From Novosphingobium naphthalenivorans NBRC 102051 (lineage in GTDB: Bacteria; Pseudomonadota; Alphaproteobacteria; Sphingomonadales; Sphingomonadaceae): a stretch of DNA of 64,000 bases. The notes under the pieces were generated by a model. The model had not been told where the DNA came from. It did no database searches and worked only from the letters and a program-made list of their open reading frames with translations. Location of the stretch: contig NZ_BCTX01000020.1 of assembly GCF_001590985.1 (NCBI RefSeq), forward strand, positions 1-64,000. Direction: 5' to 3'. A program made the position numbers and the translations under genes. This document shows, piece by piece, positions 8,843 to 17,563 of the stretch (position 1 is the first letter of the stretch; each line of letters opens with the position of its first letter).

Positions 8843-9550
8843 ATGTCCAAGATCTACGACAGCCCTCGGACCGCGCTGGAAGGCCTGTTGTTCGATGGCA
8901 TGACGATCATGTCGGGCGGCTTCGGACTCTCGGGAAATCCCGAGAGCCTGATTCCCGAAATCCGTGCCTCGGGCGTGAAGGACCTCACGGTCATCTCGAA
9001 CAATGCGGGCGCTGACGGCTTCGGCCTGTGGATGCTGCTCGAAAGCCGGCAGGTAAGGAAGATGATCTCCTCCTACGTGGGCGAGAACAAGCTGTTCGAG
9101 AGTCAGTACCTCTCGGGCGAGCTGGAACTGGAACTCAACCCGCAGGGCACGCTCGCCGAACGCATCCGCGCCGGCGGTGCCGGTATCCCGGCATTCTACA
9201 CCAAGACCGGCGTTGGCACGGTAGTCGCCGAAGGCAAGCCGGTCGAGGTCTTCGAGGGCGAGGAATACGTGCGCGAGACCTGGCTGCGCGCCGACCTTGC
9301 GATCATCAAGGCCTGGCGCGCCGATCCCGAGGGCAACCTGATGTTCCGCAAGACCGCGCGCAACTTCAACCCGAACATGGCAACCGCCGGCAAGGTGACC
9401 GTCGTCGAGGTGGAAGAGATCGTCCCCGAGGGCACTTTCGATCCCGATTGCATCCACACCCCCGGCATCTTCGTCGACCGCGTGGTGCTCTCCACCATCA
9501 ATGAAAAGCGCATCGAGAAGCGCACCGTCCGCGAGAAGGAACCCGCCTGA
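8843..9550 (+). CDS. pcaI: 3-oxoacid (3-oxoadipate) CoA-transferase, subunit A
   Basis: 235 aa. Alpha subunit of a two-subunit CoA-transferase that moves CoA from succinyl-CoA to 3-oxoadipate. It shows [16 protein letters not shown] (the glycine-rich N-terminal motif), GAGIPAFYT and [18 protein letters not shown] lies before the ATG, and the next gene starts on the final base of its stop. Sequence alone does not separate 3-oxoadipate from acetoacetate transferases (ScoA/AtoD). The position between benD and pcaD/pcaF makes 3-oxoadipate the likely substrate. Confidence 0.88.
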   Translation: MSKIYDSPRTALEGLLFDGMTIMSGGFGLSGNPESLIPEIRASGVKDLTVISNNAGADGFGLWMLLESRQVRKMISSYVGENKLFESQYLSGELELELNPQGTLAERIRAGGAGIPAFYTKTGVGTVVAEGKPVEVFEGEEYVRETWLRADLAIIKAWRADPEGNLMFRKTARNFNPNMATAGKVTVVEVEEIVPEGTFDPDCIHTPGIFVDRVVLSTINEKRIEKRTVREKEPA

Positions 9551-10224
9551 TGGCGCAGGAGATCAAGGGCTGGACCCGCGATGAAATGGCCGCCCGTGCC
9601 GCACAGGAACTGTGCGACGGCTTCTACGTGAACCTTGGCATCGGCATCCCGACGCTGGTGGCGAACCACGTGCCCGAAGGCATCAAGGTGACGCTGCAGA
9701 GCGAAAACGGGATGCTCGGCATCGGCCCCTTCCCCTATGACGAGGACGTCGATCCCGACCTTATTAACGCGGGCAAGCAGACGATCACCGCGCTGCCGAC
9801 CTCCAGCTTCTTCTCCTCGGCCGACAGCTTCGCCATGATCCGTGGCGGCCACATCGACATGGCCGTGCTGGGTGCGATGGAAGTCTCTGCCCGCGGTGAC
9901 CTCGCCAACTGGACGATCCCCGGCAAGATGGTGAAGGGCATGGGCGGGGCAATGGATCTCGTTGCGGGCGTCAAGCGCGTCGTCGTGGTGATGGACCATG
10001 TGTCCAGGAACGGCGCGCCCAAGATCCTTCCCGAATGCGCGCTGCCGCTGACCGGCAAGGCCTGCGTCGACCTGATCGTCACCGACCTTGCCGTGATTGC
10101 CGTCGACCGGACAAAGGGCGGCCTGACGCTCGTCGAACTGGCTCCCGGCGTCTCGCTCGACGAAGTTCTCGCCAAAACCGGCGCACCGCTCGCTCACGAC
10201 CAGACCGCGGAGGCCGCCGCCTGA
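9550..10224 (+). CDS. pcaJ: 3-oxoacid (3-oxoadipate) CoA-transferase, subunit B
   Basis: 224 aa. Beta subunit carrying the active-site Glu52 in the SENGMLG motif, which forms the glutamyl-CoA thioester. [13 protein letters not shown] and [14 protein letters not shown] are also family signatures. The ATG shares one base with the pcaI stop, AAGGA lies nine bases upstream, and the stop overlaps the pcaD start. The pair works as a heteromer in the cytoplasm, making 3-oxoadipyl-CoA for the thiolase two genes downstream. Confidence 0.9.
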   Translation: MAQEIKGWTRDEMAARAAQELCDGFYVNLGIGIPTLVANHVPEGIKVTLQSENGMLGIGPFPYDEDVDPDLINAGKQTITALPTSSFFSSADSFAMIRGGHIDMAVLGAMEVSARGDLANWTIPGKMVKGMGGAMDLVAGVKRVVVVMDHVSRNGAPKILPECALPLTGKACVDLIVTDLAVIAVDRTKGGLTLVELAPGVSLDEVLAKTGAPLAHDQTAEAAA

Positions 10225-10994
10225 TGCCGTTCCTCGACACCCAGGACGCCCGCCTCTACTGGAAGCGCGACGGGCGCGACACGGCGCCAGCGCTGGTGCT
10301 GCTCAATTCGATCGGCACCGACATGGACCTGTGGGACGCAGTGCTTCCGCACCTGCGCGGAGATTTCGCGCTGCTGCGGATCGACACCCGCGGTCACGGC
10401 GCATCCACCGCCAAGCCGGGCGATTTCTCGATGGCCATGCTCGCCTCCGATGTGCTGGCGGTTGCCGATGCGGCAGGCATCGAGCGCTTCTCGCTCGCCG
10501 GCGTATCGCTGGGCGGCATGATCGGCATGGAACTGGCCCTGCGCGCGCCCGAACGGATCGAGAAGCTCGTCCCCATCTGCACCTCCGCCACGATGGACAG
10601 CGGCGCATGGAACGATCGCGTGACGAAGGTCCGGCAGGACGGCATGACCGCGATTGCCGATCTGGCCATGGGCCGCTTTCTCTCGGACAAGGCCGAACCT
10701 GCCCTTTACGAGGCCGTGCGCCGCCAGCTTCTGGCCATGGACGCGCAAGGCTATGCCGGATGCGGCGCCGCGATCCGCGACATGGATCTCGCCTCGCGCC
10801 TTTCCGGCATAAGCTGCCCGGCGCTCGTCGTCACGGGCACGCGTGATACCTCCACGCCGTTCGAAGGCCATGGCGAACATCTCGTCTCCCGCATTCCCGG
10901 CGCCGCCCACGTCTCCCTGGAAGCCGCGCACCTTGCCCCGCTCGAAGCGCCCGCAGCGCTGGCCAAGGCCCTCCTCGCATTTCTGAAAGCCTGA
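10224..10994 (+). CDS. pcaD: 3-oxoadipate enol-lactonase
   Basis: 256 aa, alpha/beta hydrolase. It opens 3-oxoadipate enol-lactone (from CatC) to 3-oxoadipate. The nucleophile elbow is GVSLGG with Ser95. An acid in TGTRDTSTP and a late His in EAAHLAPLEAP complete the triad. The N-terminus (LNSIGTDMDLWDAVLPHL, DTRGHGAS) is typical of PcaD. The ATG overlaps the pcaJ stop and GGAGG lies upstream; the longer open frame is an overlap with pcaJ. It is not fused to a carboxymuconolactone decarboxylase as in PcaL. Confidence 0.9.
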   Translation: MPFLDTQDARLYWKRDGRDTAPALVLLNSIGTDMDLWDAVLPHLRGDFALLRIDTRGHGASTAKPGDFSMAMLASDVLAVADAAGIERFSLAGVSLGGMIGMELALRAPERIEKLVPICTSATMDSGAWNDRVTKVRQDGMTAIADLAMGRFLSDKAEPALYEAVRRQLLAMDAQGYAGCGAAIRDMDLASRLSGISCPALVVTGTRDTSTPFEGHGEHLVSRIPGAAHVSLEAAHLAPLEAPAALAKALLAFLKA

Positions 10995-10999
10995 AACCC

Positions 11000-12202
11000 G
11001 TGCCTGAAGCCTTCATCTGCGATGCCATCCGCACTCCTGTCGGCAAGCTCGGCGGTTCGCTTGCAACCGTGCGAGCCGACGACCTCGCGGCACTTCCGCT
11101 CAAGGCCCTCATGGCGCGCAACGGCGCAGCCGACTGGGCGGCCCTCGACGACGTGATCCTCGGCTGCGCCAACCAGGCGGGTGAGGACAACCGCAATGTC
11201 GCGCGCATGGCCGTGCTGCTGGCAGGGCTTCCGGAAGGGGTTCCTGGCGTAACGGTGAACCGCCTGTGCAGCTCGGGCCTCAATGCCGTGGGCATGGCGG
11301 CGCAGGCGATCCGCAGCGGCGATGCCGATTTCCTGATCGCCGGCGGCGTCGAGAGCATGACGCGGGCCCCCTATGTCATGGGCAAGGCGGGCAGCGCCTT
11401 CGGCCGCGACCAGAAGATCGAGGACACCACGCTGGGCTGGCGCTTCGTGAACCCGGCGATGAAGGCCGCCTATGGCGTCGACACCATGCCGCAGACCGGC
11501 GAGAACGTCGCCGAGCAGTGGCAGGTGAGCCGCGAGGAGCAGGACCGCTTCGCCCTCGCCAGCCAGGAAAAGACCGCCCGGGCACAGGCCTGTGGCCGCC
11601 TCGCCGCCGAGATCGTGCCCGTCTCCCTGCCGCAACGGAAAGGTGATCCGATCCTGTTCGAACGGGACGAACACCCCCGCGCGACCAGTCTGGAAGCGCT
11701 GGCGAAGCTGAAGCCGGTGGTAAAGGCGGACGGCACCGTGACGGCCGGCAATGCCTCGGGCCTGAACGACGGCGCCGCGGCCATGCTGGTCGCTTCGGAA
11801 CGCGCGGCGGCAGCGCATGGCCTAACGCCGCGCGCGCGCATCGCCGGCATGGCGGCTGCGGGCATCGCCCCCCGGATCATGGGTGCCGGCCCGATCGAGG
11901 CGGCGCGCAAGGTCCTCGCCCGCAACGGACTGGGCATCGGCCAGCTTGACGTGATCGAACTCAACGAAGCTTTTGCCAGTCAGGCGATCGCGACCCTGCG
12001 CGACCTCGGCGTCGATCCCTTCGATCCGCGCGTCAATCCCAATGGCGGCGCCATCGCGCTCGGCCATCCGCTGGGCATGTCCGGCGCGCGCATCGCGCTT
12101 TCAGCGGTGGAAGAGCTGCATCGCATCGGCGGCCGCTATGCGCTGGCCTTCATGTGCATCGGTGTCGGTCAGGGCCTCGCGGTATTGCTCGAACGAGTCT
12201 GA
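11000..12202 (+). CDS. pcaF: 3-oxoadipyl-CoA thiolase
   Basis: 400 aa. Thiolase giving succinyl-CoA and acetyl-CoA, the last step of the 3-oxoadipate pathway. The acyl-accepting Cys90 is in NRLCSSGLNAV. The GHPLGMSGAR motif and the second Cys in FMCIGVGQG are present, with NEAFA in between. The start is GTG at 11000, five bases after the pcaD stop, with only a weak ribosome site, so translation is probably coupled. Last gene of the run. The position favours 3-oxoadipyl-CoA over acetoacetyl-CoA as substrate. Confidence 0.9.
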   Translation: MPEAFICDAIRTPVGKLGGSLATVRADDLAALPLKALMARNGAADWAALDDVILGCANQAGEDNRNVARMAVLLAGLPEGVPGVTVNRLCSSGLNAVGMAAQAIRSGDADFLIAGGVESMTRAPYVMGKAGSAFGRDQKIEDTTLGWRFVNPAMKAAYGVDTMPQTGENVAEQWQVSREEQDRFALASQEKTARAQACGRLAAEIVPVSLPQRKGDPILFERDEHPRATSLEALAKLKPVVKADGTVTAGNASGLNDGAAAMLVASERAAAAHGLTPRARIAGMAAAGIAPRIMGAGPIEAARKVLARNGLGIGQLDVIELNEAFASQAIATLRDLGVDPFDPRVNPNGGAIALGHPLGMSGARIALSAVEELHRIGGRYALAFMCIGVGQGLAVLLERV

Positions 12203-12283
12203 GCAGCCCCGGCGAGCCGGGCACCATCGGCGAAAGCAAATCCCGCCAGGCGCCGCCGCGCAGCGGGTTCGCCATCCGGCGCC
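12203..12283. other. Short convergent gap after pcaF
   Basis: 81 bases between two converging stops. A short hairpin (CCCGG, loop CGAG, CCGGG) follows the pcaF stop but lacks a T-run, so it is at best a weak terminator. Confidence 0.3.
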
Positions 12284-13681
12284 CTATTGCCAGCCCCCGC
12301 CCAGTGCGAGGAACACGTTGATCTGATCGTCGACCATCGCGGTCCGGGAATTCGCCAGGGCCACTTCGGCATCGGCAAGGCTGCGCTGGGCATCCAGCAC
12401 CTGCAGGAAATCCGAGCGCCCGAAGCGAAACAGGTGGTCTGCCTGATCGGCAGCACTGGCGGCGCTGTCCCGCGCCTTTTGCAGAGCCTCGGTGCTCTTG
12501 CGGCTCTGCGTATAGGTATTCAGCGCGGTTTCGGTTTCACGCAAGGCCCCCAGAACCGTGGAATCGAAGCTGGCGAGATCGGCTTCGGCCTGCGCGCCCG
12601 CTGCGGCGATCTGCGCCTTTACGACGGGACGGTTGGGAAACGACCAGCTCAAGAGCGGGCCAAGGCTGAAACCGAAGCTGTTGCCCGAAGCAAACGACTT
12701 GAACGGGCCGCCAATCCCCAGCGATCCGCCCAGGCTGACTTGCGGATAAAGGTCGGCCGTCACCACACCCACCCGCGCCGTATCGGCCGCCAGCTGCCGT
12801 TCCGCCGCGCGGATATCGGGCCTGCGCCGGATCAGGGCCGCGCCGTCGCCGACCGGCAGGGGACGGCTCATGGCAGGAAGAGCGCTGCAATCGGCCAGGC
12901 CTTCCGGATAGTCGGCCGGGACCTTTCCCAGCAGGGTCGCGATCAGAAACAGATTGGCCTGCCGCTTTGCGACGATGGCCGGCAGAAGCGCTTCGCTCGC
13001 ATCGACCGCCGCCTGCGCGCGCGTGACATCAAAGGCCGTACCCCGCCCCCCGCGTTCGAGGCGCTGCGTCGCCTCAAGGGTCTTGCGCAGCAGGGCGACA
13101 ACGTGCCGGTTCGTGGCCAGGTTGAAATTGGCGGCACAAACACCCGCATAGGCGCGGATCATGGCAGCGGCGACGGCAACCCGGGTGTCGTCCCGGGCAG
13201 CCCGCACGACCTCTTCGTCGGCGCGCGAAGCCTCGATGGCGCGGGCAATCTTGCCGGACAGGTCCAGCGGCAAGCCCGCCGATATGCCGGCATCGTAGCC
13301 CAGAATGCCGGGCAGGTTGTATCCGGTCGAGGACGGACGCGACAGATCGATCCCGCCGCTCACGCTCGTCGAGACAGTCCGCCCCGCCTCCACCTGGCGC
13401 ACGATGGCGGCCGCGCGGCGCAGATTGGCATCGGCAACGCGAAGATCGGCATTCGCGGTCAGGGCCTGCGTGACCAGGTCGTTCAGACGCGGATCGTTGT
13501 AGAGCTGCCACCACTTGTCGGGCAGCGCCTCGGATGAAAACGCCTGGTCCTGTGCCGACACGAAGGGCCGTCCCGCCGCATCGGAGACTGCCACGGCCTC
13601 CTTGGGCATGTGGTAATCCGGGCCCGCGGTACAGCCAGCCAGCAGCGCCGCCGGCAAGAGAGGAAGGAGCGCGGCGCGCAT
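12284..13681 (-). CDS. Efflux outer-membrane lipoprotein (NodT/OprM type)
   Basis: 465 aa. A signal peptide ends in the lipobox LLAGC, then GPDYHMP, the classic NodT/OprM mature start. Two TolC-like repeats follow, with helical stretches such as DLRVADANLRRAAAIVRQVEAGR and DQADHLFRFGRSDFLQVLDAQRSL, and RRRPDIRAAERQLAA in the middle. It forms the trimeric outer channel of a tripartite pump. The ATG at 13681 overlaps the stop of the adaptor gene and has GGAGG six bases upstream; a GTG one codon earlier is less likely. Last gene of the marR operon. Confidence 0.88.
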   Translation of the reverse strand: MRAALLPLLPAALLAGCTAGPDYHMPKEAVAVSDAAGRPFVSAQDQAFSSEALPDKWWQLYNDPRLNDLVTQALTANADLRVADANLRRAAAIVRQVEAGRTVSTSVSGGIDLSRPSSTGYNLPGILGYDAGISAGLPLDLSGKIARAIEASRADEEVVRAARDDTRVAVAAAMIRAYAGVCAANFNLATNRHVVALLRKTLEATQRLERGGRGTAFDVTRAQAAVDASEALLPAIVAKRQANLFLIATLLGKVPADYPEGLADCSALPAMSRPLPVGDGAALIRRRPDIRAAERQLAADTARVGVVTADLYPQVSLGGSLGIGGPFKSFASGNSFGFSLGPLLSWSFPNRPVVKAQIAAAGAQAEADLASFDSTVLGALRETETALNTYTQSRKSTEALQKARDSAASAADQADHLFRFGRSDFLQVLDAQRSLADAEVALANSRTAMVDDQINVFLALGGGWQ

Positions 13682-14556
13682 CACTTGCCTCCCTGCGGCT
13701 GGATCGTCACCGTCGCCGTCCGCCCGGCGACAAGCAGCACCGACTTGGGCGGATTGTCGAGCCGGATACGCACCGGGATGCGCTGCGCCAGACGGACCCA
13801 GCTGAACGTCGCATCGACATTGGGCAGCAGATTGCCCGAATTGGAACGCGTGGTATCGTTGATGCCCGCGGCAATGCTCTCGACATGGCCGTGCAAGGTG
13901 CCGTCCTCGCCCATCAGGTGCACTTCCGCCGGGGCACCGGCGTGGATCTTCGGCAGCTTGGTTTCCTCGAAATAGCCTTCGACCCGCAAGCTGTCGGTAT
14001 CGAGCAGCGCCATCGCCTGCTGCCCCGCGCCGACGTAATCGCCGGGATGCAGGTCGAGATTGGTGACAATGCCGTTTACCGAGGCATGGACATTGGTCCG
14101 CTTCACATTCAGCGCGGCGGCCTCTCGCGCTGCCAGGGCCTGTGTCAGCGCCGCCTGTGCCGTCTCCACTTTGGCGACGTTCTGTTCGTGCGTCTCTTTC
14201 GCGACGAGATCCCCGAGCGCAAGGTCACGCTGCGCTTCGCGGCGGGCCTGCGCCAGCGTCGCCCTGGCACTGGCAATCGCGGCATTCGCCTGATCAAGCG
14301 CCAGCGCATACCGCGGACGATCGATCACGAAGAGCAGATCCCCTGCCTTCACCGGCTGGTTGTCATGCACATCCACTTCGGTGATGAGCCCGCCGATGTC
14401 CGGCGTGACACGCACCACATCTGCCCGCACCCGCCCGTCACGGGTCCAGGGGCTCCGCTCGTAGTGGTTCCACATCCAGACCGCGGCCAGAGTGGCCAGG
14501 AGCACGATGAAGACAGTGGCAAGGTTGCGTGCAAGGGCAGGCAGAAAGTTTTTCAT
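13681..14556 (-). CDS. HlyD-family membrane-fusion adaptor (AaeA/EmrA-like)
   Basis: 291 aa. One N-terminal membrane helix (about 7-28, LATVFIVLLATLAAVWMW), the biotinyl-lipoyl half-motifs (IGGLITEVDVHDNQPVKAGD and NGIVTNLDLHPGDYV), a short coiled-coil between them, and a C-terminal beta-barrel. It joins the FUSC pump to the outer channel. The ATG at 14556 overlaps the stop of the DUF1656 gene; the longer frame upstream is out-of-frame shadow. The order FUSC, DUF1656, HlyD matches the AaeXAB p-hydroxybenzoate efflux system. Confidence 0.87.
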   Translation of the reverse strand: MKNFLPALARNLATVFIVLLATLAAVWMWNHYERSPWTRDGRVRADVVRVTPDIGGLITEVDVHDNQPVKAGDLLFVIDRPRYALALDQANAAIASARATLAQARREAQRDLALGDLVAKETHEQNVAKVETAQAALTQALAAREAAALNVKRTNVHASVNGIVTNLDLHPGDYVGAGQQAMALLDTDSLRVEGYFEETKLPKIHAGAPAEVHLMGEDGTLHGHVESIAAGINDTTRSNSGNLLPNVDATFSWVRLAQRIPVRIRLDNPPKSVLLVAGRTATVTIQPQGGK

Positions 14557-14768
14557 GGTTGAAATCCGGTATGGGTCGCCACAAGCGCAAGGCCGCAAAG
14601 GATCAGAATGAAGATCCCAAGGTCGACGAGCGCCTTGTAGCTGACGAAACGATAGAACCCCGAGAGGTTGAGCAGACGGATCGCGGTCATGCTGATCAAC
14701 AGCGCCGCCATCGCGATCAGCAGCAGAGTGGGCACGAAGACCCCGCCGATGGAGACTTCGCCGGTCAT
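14553..14768 (-). CDS. Small two-helix membrane protein (DUF1656, AaeX-like)
   Basis: 71 aa, starting MTGEVSIGGVFVPTLLLIAM. Two hydrophobic helices (about 11-33 and 48-66) flank a basic turn with NLSGFYRFVSYK. This is the DUF1656 pattern, a small inner-membrane partner almost always between an FUSC pump and a HlyD adaptor. The ATG overlaps the FUSC stop (ATGA) and its own stop overlaps the HlyD start, so the whole operon is coupled. The exact job of this family is not settled. Confidence 0.85.
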   Translation of the reverse strand: MTGEVSIGGVFVPTLLLIAMAALLISMTAIRLLNLSGFYRFVSYKALVDLGIFILILCGLALVATHTGFQP

Positions 14769-16837
14769 GCCGCACCGCCCTTCACGCCTGCCTTCTCCGG
14801 ACTGCGATAGGCCGGTGCATCGGGGAAGATATTCCGGCGCAGACTGATGAGCGCCAGCACGGCCGCGCGCCGAATGCTGAGGGAGGCATGGCCGGCAAGC
14901 TCCGTTACGGCGCGGTCTATCCGCGCCAGCATCTCGGGCGGTCTCTCCGGCATGCGGTCCGGCTCCATCGCGCGGTAGTAATCGCCGATATCCTTCAGCA
15001 CGGGCGTGATCACGGCCCCCTCCTCTTTCGGCAGGCCAAGGCGAAGCTGGCGCAGCTCGCCGATGACCATTCCCGTGCGCAAGTCGCGCAGTGCATCGTA
15101 GAGCGGCTGGCCGGGATCGTCCCCGCGTGCAGCCAGGCGCGGCACCAGCAGGCCGATGCGATCGAGCATACGGCTGATCCACGCGGACACGTTGGGCGGC
15201 GTGTTCTGGCTGCTGCGATTGGCAATATCGGCCCAGCCGGCCTTCAACGTCCGGCGGATCGCCCCTTCGAGCCCGGCCGACTGCAGCAGCCGCACCATGA
15301 CAAGCGCGAAAAGGATACCGGCGATCTGGGCAATGGCCTCGTTCGTATAAGTCGCAAATTCGCTGTTGTACTGCGCTTCCAGCAAAGTCGGACTGCCAAG
15401 CCCCAGCATTGCGGCCAGGGCAACGACGGCATAGCGGGGCGACATCATGATCGCGCCGCCGACCAGCAGGACCGGCGCGAAGGCGGCGGCAAGCATGGGG
15501 AAACCGTCAATACGGGGCAGAATGGCAAAAGCATAGATCGCACCGACCAGCGTGGCGACAACCGTGCCGATGAAGAACAGGCGGATCGGCGTCACCGGGT
15601 CATCGGCACTGGCGAACAGCGCGAGAAATATGCCGGCCAGCATCACGGCTATGGAACCGTGCTGCCAGCCGCTGCCGATCCACAGCGCGCAGCCCGCAAT
15701 GATTGTCAGCGCCGCGCTGAATGCGGAGCGCGCCGCCCCCTCGACATCGCGATGAAGCGGGCGCTGGCTCCGCCCTTCCAGCAGTTCGGCGGCGCGTGGT
15801 GAGACCGGATGCCACGTCGGGCTTACCATCTGGTCCCGCAAATCCCGGCAATCGCGATGCGCGCCGACCAGCGACGAAAGGCGGGCAAGAAGGTTGAGAA
15901 GCAGCGCGGAATCCCAGCCCATGCCGGTTTCGGTTTGCGGTTCGAGCTGTGCGGCGCGTTGGCGCAAGGCTTCAGCTTGGCGGTGGCGTTCTTCCCGATC
16001 GTCGCCGGGATGTTGCAGCCACGCCCGGCAATCCACCAGCAGCGATCCCACGGCATCGGGCAGCACCGATCCGCGCTCTGCCAGAGCCTTGATCCGGTCA
16101 TCCACGCCCGCCGCCAGCGGCAGGATCAGCGACAGCTGATCCTGCAAGGCCCGGATCGTGCGGACGCGCGGAGCGGTTCGGGCCGTCTCGAACGGAAGAT
16201 GGGCTGAAAGCTGGTGCATCTCGGTAATGTCGAGGGCAAGCCTGCGGCGTTCCGCATCGAGGTTTGGTACTTCCTCTTCCGAAATCGAATCCCGGGACCA
16301 GCGCTCCGCATCGCGCAAGGTCGCATCCACGCGGCGCACCAGCACGGCGGTCACGGATCCGGGGAAGACCACGCCATGCACGAGACTGCCGCACAGGATG
16401 CCGACCGTGATTTCCTGAACGCGCAGGATGGCGACGTTGAAAATTTCGGCAGGGGCCTCGACGCTCGGCAAGGCGATAAGACAGGCGCTATAGCCCGCCA
16501 GCACGAACATGTAGGCGCGCGGAGTACGGTCCAGCAGCGCGATGAAAATGCACAGCGCCAGCCAGAGCGCGATCGCAAGCGACAGCAGTTCGGGCGCATT
16601 GGAAAGCGGCGGAACCATGACCACTGCCGCTGCAGCGCCGGCAATCGTCCCCATGACCCGGAAGACCGCCTTGGACAACACGGCACCGGCAAGCGGCTGC
16701 GCGATGATGAAAGACGTCATCACCGCCCAGTATGGCCGCGGAAGTCCAATCCACAGCGCAACGTAGAGCGCCAGCATGGCCGCGACATAGACTTTCAGCG
16801 CGAAGAGCGCGACGGGCATCCCCAGACGCCAGGTCAC
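14765..16837 (-). CDS. FUSC-family aromatic acid exporter (AaeB-like)
   Basis: 690 aa. Two blocks of about six membrane helices (about 10-165 and 360-510), each followed by a cytoplasmic helical domain: the AaeB/FUSC architecture. The first block begins LALYVALWIGLPRPYWAVMTSFIIAQPLAGA, the conserved FUSC start. The GTG at 16837 overlaps the marR stop. With DUF1656, HlyD and an outer channel it forms a full pump. Export of aromatic carboxylic acids is inferred from family and from the adjoining benzoate locus, where it could relieve acid stress. Confidence 0.85.
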   Translation of the reverse strand: MTWRLGMPVALFALKVYVAAMLALYVALWIGLPRPYWAVMTSFIIAQPLAGAVLSKAVFRVMGTIAGAAAAVVMVPPLSNAPELLSLAIALWLALCIFIALLDRTPRAYMFVLAGYSACLIALPSVEAPAEIFNVAILRVQEITVGILCGSLVHGVVFPGSVTAVLVRRVDATLRDAERWSRDSISEEEVPNLDAERRRLALDITEMHQLSAHLPFETARTAPRVRTIRALQDQLSLILPLAAGVDDRIKALAERGSVLPDAVGSLLVDCRAWLQHPGDDREERHRQAEALRQRAAQLEPQTETGMGWDSALLLNLLARLSSLVGAHRDCRDLRDQMVSPTWHPVSPRAAELLEGRSQRPLHRDVEGAARSAFSAALTIIAGCALWIGSGWQHGSIAVMLAGIFLALFASADDPVTPIRLFFIGTVVATLVGAIYAFAILPRIDGFPMLAAAFAPVLLVGGAIMMSPRYAVVALAAMLGLGSPTLLEAQYNSEFATYTNEAIAQIAGILFALVMVRLLQSAGLEGAIRRTLKAGWADIANRSSQNTPPNVSAWISRMLDRIGLLVPRLAARGDDPGQPLYDALRDLRTGMVIGELRQLRLGLPKEEGAVITPVLKDIGDYYRAMEPDRMPERPPEMLARIDRAVTELAGHASLSIRRAAVLALISLRRNIFPDAPAYRSPEKAGVKGGAA

Positions 16838-17283
16838 GATCCGCCTCGCCGGTTCGTCATGACGCCTTCGATATTTTCATAAACGCGCAGGGCTGCGGCA
16901 AGATCCTCGTCGCTAACCCCGGCCAGCAGCTCCTGACGCAGTTCCCGAAGGCAATCCTCGACTTCCTGAACAATGCGCTTTCCGCTGACGGTCAGCCGCG
17001 TCAGCTTCGCTCTCGCATCGAGTGGATGCGGGAAGCGCTCGATCAATTTGGCCTGCTCCAGACTGTTGAGGGTTCTCACCAGTGTCGGCTCGCGCACCCC
17101 GACGGCCCGGGCGAGGTCCGATTGGCAAGCCCCTTCCCCCAGCCGCTCCATGTAAAGGAGGCACCAGCCGCTCGAACTGGAAAGATTGAGGCGCGACAGC
17201 ACCTGATCGCCCAAAAGCCGCCACTGCCGGGACAGGTTGGCAAATTGGGTGGCAAATAGCCGTTCCATGGAACCACGATTCAT
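16834..17283 (-). CDS. MarR-family regulator of the efflux operon
   Basis: 149 aa with a winged helix (QSDLARAVGVREPTLVRTLNSLEQAKLIERF, then DARAKLTRLTVSGK) and the helical dimerization ends of MarR proteins. It heads the five-gene overlapping operon, so it probably represses its own transcript until an aromatic ligand binds. No Shine-Dalgarno precedes the ATG at 17283. A TTGACT/TAATGA promoter is placed so that transcription would begin at or next to that ATG, so a leaderless message is likely. A perfect dyad overlaps the promoter. Confidence 0.87.
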   Translation of the reverse strand: MNRGSMERLFATQFANLSRQWRLLGDQVLSRLNLSSSSGWCLLYMERLGEGACQSDLARAVGVREPTLVRTLNSLEQAKLIERFPHPLDARAKLTRLTVSGKRIVQEVEDCLRELRQELLAGVSDEDLAAALRVYENIEGVMTNRRGGS

Positions 17284-17287
17284 GAAT

Positions 17288-17309
17288 TTTCATTAGCACG
17301 CTAATGAAA
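17288..17309. promoter_or_regulatory. MarR operator dyad overlapping the marR promoter
   Basis: A perfect 10-bp inverted repeat: TTTCATTAGC (17288-17297), spacer AC, GCTAATGAAA (17300-17309). On the minus strand a -35 TTGACT (17312-17317) and -10 TAATGA (17290-17295) are 16 bp apart, so the dyad covers the -10. Binding by the MarR product would block transcription. Confidence 0.7.
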
Positions 17310-17418
17310 TGAGTCAATTCTCCCAAAGAGGCTCTTTCAACCACTGCACGAAAGGCGACGATAGCCATCCAACACAGGTCTGGCACCTGCCGGCTGCTAT
17401 CCGCACCCCACGCGCCTC

Positions 17419-17462
17419 AACGCAAAGGCCTCGCTGATGGCCATCAGCGAGGCCTTTGCGTT
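17419..17462. terminator. 44-bp perfect palindrome between operons
   Basis: Two 22-base arms meet with no spacer; the left arm begins AACGCAAAGGCCTCGC and the right ends with its complement GCGAGGCCTTTGCGTT. It can fold from either strand. It lies upstream of marR and downstream of the secreted-protein gene, so it may stop leftward read-through into marR. It lacks a long T-run, so the terminator call is tentative. Confidence 0.5.
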
Positions 17463-17510
17463 TAAGAATGCTCCAGTCCGGCCAGGGCTGTCGGAGCCGT
17501 GGCACGACCG

Positions 17511-17560
17511 TTTCCCCACCGGCCTCTCCTGTCCAGAACAGGCAGAGGCCGGTGGGGCAA
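17511..17560 (-). terminator. Hairpin just after the secreted-protein stop
   Basis: Stem CCCCACCGGCCTCT (17514-17527) pairs with AGAGGCCGGTGGGG (17544-17557), with a second small stem inside the loop. It begins a few bases beyond the leftward gene's stop at 17564. The T-run is weak. Confidence 0.5.
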
Positions 17561-17563
17561 AAG

